NCBI GenBank assembly: GCA_045654205.1
Contig: JAZOMZ010000018.1
Location: 1 to 12,043, forward strand
Origin: Enterocola sp045654205
GTDB taxonomy: Bacteria > Bacteroidota > Bacteroidia > Bacteroidales > Paludibacteraceae
Length of the DNA stretch: 12,043 nt
Direction: 5' to 3'
The translations under genes and the position numbers were made by a program. Under the pieces are notes generated by a model. It had not been told where the DNA came from. It worked only from the letters and a program-made list of their open reading frames with translations, and made no database searches. Of this stretch, positions 6,401 through 12,043 are shown in pieces. Within the stretch, counting starts at the first letter, position 1; every line of letters starts with the position of its first letter.

Positions 6401-8459
6401 CCGCGTATGCGTATGCACTACCAGTAACGTCAGGACTATCGTCATAGAAACGAACATTCATAGTAACATCTTGGTTTAAGTTGTAACTATCACCATTTTT
6501 GGTTACATATTGATAATCTTCATTTTCATCCTCGTAAGATTCTTTTAAACGTTTAATAGCCGTTTCTAAAGATCCATAGGTTAAGTTACAAGCATTTTCG
6601 TATGTAACACCTAACGAGGCATCAATGGTATAGGTAAGTGGGCTGCCTTTAACAGGACGAGTTGTACAGTCTGCTAATGTAAAGTAGCCTGTTTCGTCAG
6701 AAAGCATCATCATATCGCCCATCATTACATACGCCTTGTAACCATAGGTGTAACCTTGTACAAGGCCATCGTAATTTTCTACAGAGAATTCATCGCCACG
6801 AACCAGGTGAGTAACACCACCTTGTACGCGAATGCGTGGACTGTTACGTTTTGGAATACAACCTTGAGTAGCACTACCTTGGCAGTATACGAAACCATAT
6901 TCGGTAATAGCATTGTTGCAAGATGTACCAGATAAGTAACCATATAGTGATACTGCATCACCCTCTGGAGAAACTACTGCTTGTTTAGCAATTAACACAT
7001 TGCTATCAACTACAGAACAAGAACCAGTGTAGTTAGAGATATTTGAACTATTGTTCCAGTCTGTAATATTTACGCAGACAAGTGTATTTGAGAATGTGTG
7101 CTCTGCAGAAGAGTTCCAAGTAGCTCCATCGGCAGGGTTGATACGTAGCATTTGTACTTTGACATAATCTGCAAGGTTTACTACACTTTCAAAGTAATAA
7201 ATGTTTGGTTCTGTAGTACATTGTACCAAATTGATGATATCAGAAGTGCCGTCACTCTTTATCATTTTGGCTTTCAATACAGCATCATCTTTAGACCAAT
7301 CTGCAAATTTGGTTAAATCTAGGTAAAGTGAACCATTGTGTACTTCTTCTACTTCACCACCACCACAAGCAATACGTTGAGAATATACTACTTGATTTTG
7401 CCAATTGTCTATACTTGTTCCGTCAGCTTTTTTAGCTAAATCAAAAATATAGCGGTAGCCTTTTTCTAATCCTAGAAGGTCTGCAGTTTGGGCATCATTG
7501 CAGTTGTTGAAGATTACATTTAATACATCTATACCACTTACAGTCCATACTGCATAAGTAGCTCCATTATATGTACCTGTAGTTTGCTTTTGGGAACCAC
7601 ACCAATCTCTAAGTGGTTTGTTAGAGTCGTTACCGTCTTCCCATGCATAACACCACATATCAATGTAGCTTTCTTTTCCTTTACACCAAATTTGGATTTC
7701 TTCGCTGTTGCAGTCTGTTACATCATCATCGTCATCGCCGCCAGAGCCGCCGATACATTCTCCTTCTTGAGGTCTATAATTAGTTTCACTACTATTACTG
7801 TAAATACAGATAGACATGGTACCTGATGAACATGAAGTTATATATTTAGACAACTGTACGTTTGCTGATTTACCATTTTCCCATGCATTATTCTTACCAA
7901 CCCAGAATTGATAGTCACTTGTATTACCTGTATAATTACTAATAGTGAATGTGGCTTTTAATTTATTTGCAGTGCCAGTTTCTTCAAAATTTACACGTGC
8001 ATACTCTTGGCTATCTGATGTTTTCCAAACAGATATACAATATGTGTTGCTTGATGGAGTATCAATACATGTTCCATCGTGTGGATAGTAGTTCTTATCA
8101 CCAGAGTCTGTCCAGATACAGATGGACATTGTACCAGATGAACATGATGATATATAAGTAGATAACTGTACGTTTTCTGATTTATTATTTTCCCATCCAC
8201 CGTTACCAATCCAAAACTTATAATCGCTGGTATTGCCAGTGTAGTTGTCAATGGTAAAAGTTGCTTTTTGCTGTGTACCATTCCCAGTAGCAACAAATTC
8301 TGTATTTTTAGCGCCAGTACCATCATTCTTATAGACTGAAATAACATAAGCACCAAATGCCGTGTTGCTTACGCCCAATAGAACGCAAAGTAAGGCAATC
8401 ACTCGTAGGGCTTTACTGAAAGCCCCACTCATTAATGTATTGTTATAAAATCTTTTCAT
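3489..8459 (-). CDS. Giant T9SS-exported protein with duplicated N-terminal domain, carbohydrate-binding-like region and beta-helix
   Basis: This 1656-residue protein has a signal peptide (residues 1-36, ending AFG). Residues 38-131 and 139-235 are two copies of a Cys-containing beta-rich domain, followed by an Asp-rich linker (GGSGGDDDDD). Residues 254-342 resemble starch-binding modules of the CBM26 type (DVLNVIFNNCNDAQTADLL). Another beta domain follows at 376-465 and a fibronectin-like part at 490-598. Asn-rich ladders at 735-990 (NVTLDGL, ILIKNCYI, VTFVNNEFEA, VKFINNNF) form a right-handed beta-helix, closed by RWTLGAYQQGE. From 1090, WQGVTSNNWDDRNNW opens a domain common in Bacteroidetes surface proteins. 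The end (about 1590-1656, with IYVNDMAGRTMKYDV and GVYTVSVIGD) is a type A T9SS sorting domain, so it should cross the outer membrane and be anchored or released. A polysaccharide-binding, adhesive or lyase-like role is possible; no catalytic residues are identified. Confidence 0.93.
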   Translation of the reverse strand: MKRFYNNTLMSGAFSKALRVIALLCVLLGVSNTAFGAYVISVYKNDGTGAKNTEFVATGNGTQQKATFTIDNYTGNTSDYKFWIGNGGWENNKSENVQLSTYISSCSSGTMSICIWTDSGDKNYYPHDGTCIDTPSSNTYCISVWKTSDSQEYARVNFEETGTANKLKATFTISNYTGNTSDYQFWVGKNNAWENGKSANVQLSKYITSCSSGTMSICIYSNSSETNYRPQEGECIGGSGGDDDDDVTDCNSEEIQIWCKGKESYIDMWCYAWEDGNDSNKPLRDWCGSQKQTTGTYNGATYAVWTVSGIDVLNVIFNNCNDAQTADLLGLEKGYRYIFDLAKKADGTSIDNWQNQVVYSQRIACGGGEVEEVHNGSLYLDLTKFADWSKDDAVLKAKMIKSDGTSDIINLVQCTTEPNIYYFESVVNLADYVKVQMLRINPADGATWNSSAEHTFSNTLVCVNITDWNNSSNISNYTGSCSVVDSNVLIAKQAVVSPEGDAVSLYGYLSGTSCNNAITEYGFVYCQGSATQGCIPKRNSPRIRVQGGVTHLVRGDEFSVENYDGLVQGYTYGYKAYVMMGDMMMLSDETGYFTLADCTTRPVKGSPLTYTIDASLGVTYENACNLTYGSLETAIKRLKESYEDENEDYQYVTKNGDSYNLNQDVTMNVRFYDDSPDVTGSAYAYAGTKKVTSAGSDKVDGGTNLALLIDFINLNATDDYTLTIKADNPNAQPWVHHPIIRNSRNVTLDGLAMYSDPSGKINDCAFEIDVNTTKWDGIQLGQVADANILIKNCYIGSSGFSGVHVSGYDGVTFVNNEFEATFDKGTSNDKEWGASAKFMTTKNVKFINNNFRGDHCTLLWIQECQNMLFMNNVFWNTNKFMDENYTPSAIRLVTQFGGDLQNIGIYYNTSYFAANTTVSSSKYDFLSFKVGSGSTSGGNADFVVSKMYFMYNNCYSYDVDCPGRSSNAFLGITLPDDNFCGNNFWSEYDVAQGNDVSAFKFGCGESKFVDVSAQVCETTATGPASLVIKGEDLNLGTPLTAEEILDATEITVTEEEVTSDRYNEAIRKEEDRWTLGAYQQGESKLTKVIIWQGVTSNNWDDRNNWIDAETGVRLTCLNNLAEDLKVIIPSANSAVYPTPSHGVLYWPNIPSSFDAATRFTENKIPASEQVTANKTEFAKTIELEYGAGITGVEHLVNGETHYTNAIMGFEAPRSQWILVGTVIKPYDTTLGDYRNIVSGDYFIKNQTPHVYMHEAKLDANGNASWDETFADLNVEVPATKVFAIQIPDEYGNYKLPAAYYNQWNGTHYDPTEPISYTNFDGRFVNDAELPVYSGLTANTNVLLNNSYPANIDARKIETLTGGTVQYYDYNSGTFMNTDATTNAVLLRPQHGFIFKPYTGKTSLEITEDMLAGGDTKSRSAKVTLPTLSLNLYNANTGVGYSNVVVKVDNMLAEGEKAPSNVVKVFSPNVDSPELYIVANDEMYSRYSVANESQMIPLGVRIKKDMNIKFEREYFQNFSEATLIDTYTDKEINLLRNTYTTETLVAGEIEGRFFLNLGVAVEEEEDNNGDDNVSTEVEDNEMSDGAINIFVDSDNTIRVVTNQVELKAIYVNDMAGRTMKYDVKGYAAALKLPVAQGVYTVSVIGDTASRTEKVILK
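7755..8348 (-). repeat. Two tandem in-frame copies of a roughly 104-residue domain
   Basis: The N-terminal part of the 1656-aa protein is an internal duplication with a period of 312 bp. Shared segments include NYTGNTSDY, VQLS-YI-SCSSGTMSICI and the closing P-(D/E)-G-x-C-I. The two DNA copies are still clearly similar over long runs, so the duplication is fairly recent or kept alike by recombination. Confidence 0.85.
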
Positions 8460-8495
8460 ATAGTGTATTTTTATTTTATTCTTACTAAGGTTCTT

Positions 8496-11400
8496 TTACT
8501 GTCTTACAACAGGTTCGTCACAATCTTCTAGTTCATCTTTCAGCGTAATGGTGGCTGTTTTGGTATCTTCGCCGCCAGGAGAAGTTGTGCCGCAAGCATT
8601 ACCTTCATCATCAACTTCAATAGAAGCGCTGATTTGGTATGGAATACTCAATGTGTTATCGCCATTACCACCTACTGCCCAACCATTTGGACGAGGCAGC
8701 TTGATAGAATAGGTGTTGTTACTTTCTTTAACCTCGCCACCAGCTGCTGTAATAGCCGAATAGTCTATGGTATAGGTATAACCACTAGGTGCTTGCACAC
8801 TCACAAGAGCTGTTTGCCAAGGAGTAACATCTTGATTAGTAGGCGATACTAGGAATATCAATGCCTCGCCTTTCAAACCATCTAGTGCTGTGCTTAGGTT
8901 TGTAATACGAGATGGAATCCAGTTTTTAATAGCGGTGATAGAGTTATCGTGAGTAACGGCAGCACCGCAATTATCGCCATAACCAAAGTAACCAATAGCC
9001 TGAGAACCTGTACATGAGCTAGTAGCACCACGACCTGCACTTGTATTATTATTAAATGGAATCATTTGATTTTCACGGTAAATAGGTGTGGTATTAGTAC
9101 CAATTGCTCCTAGGTCTGCTTTATAAGCATCTACCATTGCATTTACTTTTGTAGAGGTAAGTACACCGCCATCTGCAGTATAGGTAGCCCATTTTTCTTT
9201 TACCAAAGAAACAAAGCATGGGTCATTTAGCAGACCACCTGTAATGCTTGTTCCACCACCTGTAAACCAGAATGGAGCAGGGAAAGCATCACTATAAACA
9301 CCTGAGTTTTGAATTAACAATCCAGAGGTGCTATTTGCACCTTTGCCAGAAATGTTAGCTGCCGCATTGTTAAAGCTTAACTCTTGGTCCCAAAGAGGTA
9401 CTGCTTGAATCTTATAACCTTGACCTTTGCATGTGAAAATACAACTAGCACGGTATGCGTCTAAGTTTTTGGTATATTCGTTTAGTATAAACCAGTCTGC
9501 CCAACTATCGTAGTCGATAATTGCACGTACTTGTTCGTAGTTTTTAGCTTCTAATGCAGTTTCAAAGTCTTCGAAACGTTGTTTAATGGTTTCTACTGTA
9601 GCCGACCAGCTACCGCCATTATCTAAAGTTTCTTCTTTTTCTGGGTATTCAATTTCGAATAATTGGTCTACGGTAGTGCCGTATGTACCAATGTCTTTTT
9701 TACCTGTGCGAGTGGTTTTAAAGGTCTTTTCGTCAGAATCTGTTTCTGGAGAACCATCAACATAGCGGTCTACAATGTCTGTTTTATCAAATTTTACAAT
9801 AAAGCCAGTACCGTCCACAATGTTTACACGTTTTTCGTTGGCTGTAATTTTATCCATGAATACATAAACACCTTTGTATTCGCCGTCCACTACTAGTTCT
9901 ACGTAAGTAGAGTGTACGCCCCAGTCATTTGGACGCATTTTTTGGTATAGGTCAAATACCAATCTGTTACGAATCATAGAAGGGTCTGCAGATGCAGCGT
10001 ACAATACCCAATCTTTGTCGTTAGCATCGTAGGTTTCGCCAAGGATATTAAGCATTTTAGCTTTCTTAGTTTTCACGTAGTCGTGACGGCTCTTGTCGAA
10101 TACACAAGAGTCTTGACCAGAAACGAATGCGTAAGATTTTTTCTTAAAGTTTAGTGAAGAAGAACCACGGTAGTTCATACGAGCTTTTTTGTCGTAAAGA
10201 ATTTGGTTTCCTTTCTTAATAATTACGTCAACAGATATTTTTTCTTTCATATCACTTGCCACTGCAGATGGATATTTACCACCTGTTACAGTACATTCAT
10301 CTGGGAAACCTACACCGTTGGTGTTAACCATTACGATAGGTAGGTTTGAGGTGAATGAGTAAGTAGTACCACCTGAGTTGGTTACCTGAATAGCATTTGA
10401 AGTAGCTGTGCCTTTGCCATCGCCGTAGGTTACTACGCAACGATACCAACCTGCTTCGCGAGTACGAATGTTGTTGATTCCTTCGCCAGATTTGTAGGTT
10501 GTGTATGCTCCGTTTTGGCTAGCAGATTTTTGCCATTCAAAACTTACTACTTCTTTGCCACAAATGTTAGCGTCTTTTACGTATAGTGGTACAAAGTCTG
10601 CAAAGTTATTGCCATTGAACATTGCATCGCCCGAAGCACGCACCACCACAGGAGTGTTGATGTTCCAACCGCGATTTACGTTTGATGGAGTTTCATCCAT
10701 TACAAAGTAAAGGTCAGCGTCCATATCCACTAGTTGAGTAGCATAGGTGTGAGTATGAAAACCACCGTAACCTTTGTCGTTAGGAGCGTGTACGGTAAAA
10801 TAATAGTCATTTTCAATAGCAGTTTTGCTTACCACAAAACCATACCATTTATAACCATCTTTATCGGTGCAGGTTTTGTCTGCAGCTTTACCACCTTGGT
10901 TGTATTGTTGGTATTCGCCAGGTAATGAGGCAAATTCTTTGTAGAATAAATCACCACCTTTTGACGCATCAGAGTTTTGGTCTTTATGATAGAATTGATC
11001 GTAGGCAGTTTCTTTCTTAATAGGACGACGTACCCAAACATAAAGGTCGTCTTGTACTTTAATGGTAATAGTGGTTGAACAACCATTGTAGGTAGCTTGA
11101 ACGTGGTAAGTACCATTTTCTTTAGCAGTAAACACTACCGATGCTCCTGTTCTGGTATTAAGATCTCCACCATCTAAAGCCACCCATGTAGTACTTGCGC
11201 CCTTGTCCGATGTCAATGTTGTGCTACCATTTGGCTGGAAAGAAGTGTTACCGGTGATAGTAGGTTTGTTATTAGTTTCAGTAATGGTGAATGCTGCAGA
11301 AGGAGTTGCCACACCACAACCGTTAATAGCGTATAGTGTAAATTGATCTGCTATTGTTAAGCCAGAAATATTGCCATTGGCATCAATAGCACTTGGGTCT

Positions 11401-12043
11401 AGCGGATCGTTATTTGCACCTATTTTATATGAATAATTTGAGTTGTAATTGGTGATTCTGATTTTACCATATTGTGTGAAATCGTTGCCACATTTAATAA
11501 TGTTGTTGACAACCTGCACAGTAGGAGTATCAGGATCTGCCATTACATTAAATGTAAGGGTTGGAGTTGTTGCTTTTTTACCATCGCAACCTGTAAGGGT
11601 TAAACTAATGGTTCCAGAATTTCTAATGGTAAATGTATAAACAACTCCACTTGCTAAGCTGCTTGCATTGAAATCAATGTTTCCATCGTAATTTCCACCT
11701 TTACTATAAGCTGTAGCGGTGTTACCATTGTAGGTCATGGTTACTTGTACTTTGTCACCAGGGCAATAAGTGGTTTTACTGCCAGAAGTAATACTCCAAG
11801 TAAGGTTGGTAATAGGTTCGCAAACTTCTATCCATTTAGCATAAAGGGTAATATTTGCAGAGTATGCAGTTGCTCCTAGCGATGTTACAGCGCTTCCTGT
11901 AGAAGCAGAAGTTGTAAACCAACCTCCAAATGTATAACCTGCTTTAGTTGCTGTTTTTAATTCTGTTGCTGTTCCATAAGTATGCGTTGTTGGATAACCG
12001 TTTGCATGAGTACCAGAGAAATTTGCACCACCTTGGTCTTTGT
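8496..12043 (-). CDS. CotH-kinase-domain surface protein with InlB-type repeat and Ig-like domains (5' end beyond window)
   Basis: The open frame runs to the right edge, so the N-terminus is missing and 1181 residues are visible; the first in-window ATG (11738) is internal. Visible residues 15-72 form an InlB B / Listeria-Bacteroides repeat (AGYTFGGWF ... ITLYAKW). Ig-like beta domains follow to about 560, with YHVQATYNGC and GWYRCVVTYG. From about 565 to 990 lies a CotH-type kinase domain. Its markers are LPIVMVNTNG, MNYRGSSSLNFKKKSYAF, DKDWVLYAASADPSMIRNRL, YVELVVDGEYKGVYVFMDKI, DSWADWFILNEYTKNLDAY and VPLWDQELSFNN. Bacillus CotH phosphorylates spore-coat proteins; targets in Bacteroidota are not known. 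A beta domain ends the protein, with no T9SS sorting domain visible. It lies 36 nt upstream of the 1656-aa gene, in one apparent operon. Confidence 0.92.
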   Translation of the reverse strand, partial: KDQGGANFSGTHANGYPTTHTYGTATELKTATKAGYTFGGWFTTSASTGSAVTSLGATAYSANITLYAKWIEVCEPITNLTWSITSGSKTTYCPGDKVQVTMTYNGNTATAYSKGGNYDGNIDFNASSLASGVVYTFTIRNSGTISLTLTGCDGKKATTPTLTFNVMADPDTPTVQVVNNIIKCGNDFTQYGKIRITNYNSNYSYKIGANNDPLDPSAIDANGNISGLTIADQFTLYAINGCGVATPSAAFTITETNNKPTITGNTSFQPNGSTTLTSDKGASTTWVALDGGDLNTRTGASVVFTAKENGTYHVQATYNGCSTTITIKVQDDLYVWVRRPIKKETAYDQFYHKDQNSDASKGGDLFYKEFASLPGEYQQYNQGGKAADKTCTDKDGYKWYGFVVSKTAIENDYYFTVHAPNDKGYGGFHTHTYATQLVDMDADLYFVMDETPSNVNRGWNINTPVVVRASGDAMFNGNNFADFVPLYVKDANICGKEVVSFEWQKSASQNGAYTTYKSGEGINNIRTREAGWYRCVVTYGDGKGTATSNAIQVTNSGGTTYSFTSNLPIVMVNTNGVGFPDECTVTGGKYPSAVASDMKEKISVDVIIKKGNQILYDKKARMNYRGSSSLNFKKKSYAFVSGQDSCVFDKSRHDYVKTKKAKMLNILGETYDANDKDWVLYAASADPSMIRNRLVFDLYQKMRPNDWGVHSTYVELVVDGEYKGVYVFMDKITANEKRVNIVDGTGFIVKFDKTDIVDRYVDGSPETDSDEKTFKTTRTGKKDIGTYGTTVDQLFEIEYPEKEETLDNGGSWSATVETIKQRFEDFETALEAKNYEQVRAIIDYDSWADWFILNEYTKNLDAYRASCIFTCKGQGYKIQAVPLWDQELSFNNAAANISGKGANSTSGLLIQNSGVYSDAFPAPFWFTGGGTSITGGLLNDPCFVSLVKEKWATYTADGGVLTSTKVNAMVDAYKADLGAIGTNTTPIYRENQMIPFNNNTSAGRGATSSCTGSQAIGYFGYGDNCGAAVTHDNSITAIKNWIPSRITNLSTALDGLKGEALIFLVSPTNQDVTPWQTALVSVQAPSGYTYTIDYSAITAAGGEVKESNNTYSIKLPRPNGWAVGGNGDNTLSIPYQISASIEVDDEGNACGTTSPGGEDTKTATITLKDELEDCDEPVVRQ

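Noticed and set aside
7991..8356. 121-codon ORF on the minus strand inside the giant T9SS gene
   Set aside because: It is an out-of-frame shadow of the duplicated domain region; the composition is low in charged residues and no motif is present.
10829..11116. 95-codon ORF overlapping the CotH gene
   Set aside because: It is an out-of-frame reading of the same strand with biased composition; the CotH frame has clear domains across this stretch.
8496..11738. CotH protein starting at the ATG at 11738
   Set aside because: The frame stays open to the window edge and the upstream part encodes a recognisable InlB-type repeat, so this Met is internal.

Overview
The window looks like a Bacteroidota genome, most likely order Bacteroidales. 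It is AT-rich. Promoters follow the Bacteroidetes pattern TTTG-N19/20-TAnnTTTG, seen clearly twice. One giant secreted protein ends in a type IX secretion (T9SS) C-terminal sorting domain. The genus cannot be fixed from the sequence.

The left quarter (about 130-2910) is an accessory stretch built from small toxin-antitoxin (TA)-type modules, each with its own signals. First comes a plus-strand MntA/HepT pair with a textbook promoter and a terminator. Next is a degraded second MntA-like fragment on the minus strand, joined to three copies of an 18-bp motif spaced exactly 33 bp apart. A minus-strand ParD/ParE pair follows, with a palindromic operator inside its promoter. After that lie an intergenic REP-like patch and a GNAT acetyltransferase. 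The GNAT start overlaps a 57-codon gene by 7 nt; that gene is a candidate unrecognised partner. A 14-bp direct repeat flanks the GNAT module.

The right three quarters (about 2966-12043) form one minus-strand, operon-like block for cell-surface or secreted proteins. In transcription order these are: a very large protein entering from beyond the right edge, with an InlB/Listeria-Bacteroides repeat, Ig-like domains and a CotH-type kinase domain; a 1656-residue signal-peptide protein with duplicated N-terminal domains, a carbohydrate-binding-like region, a right-handed beta-helix and a T9SS C-terminal domain; and a 141-residue cysteine-rich secreted protein with a C-terminal PLG, hydrophobic and basic tail resembling a sorting signal. 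Gaps between these genes are 36 and 26 bp, and a strong hairpin terminator follows the last one. The operon promoter and the N-terminus of the CotH protein lie outside the window.

Points most worth follow-up are the GNAT/57-aa pair, the MntA relic with its 33-bp-period repeats, and the CotH kinase / T9SS beta-helix / PLG-tail operon.
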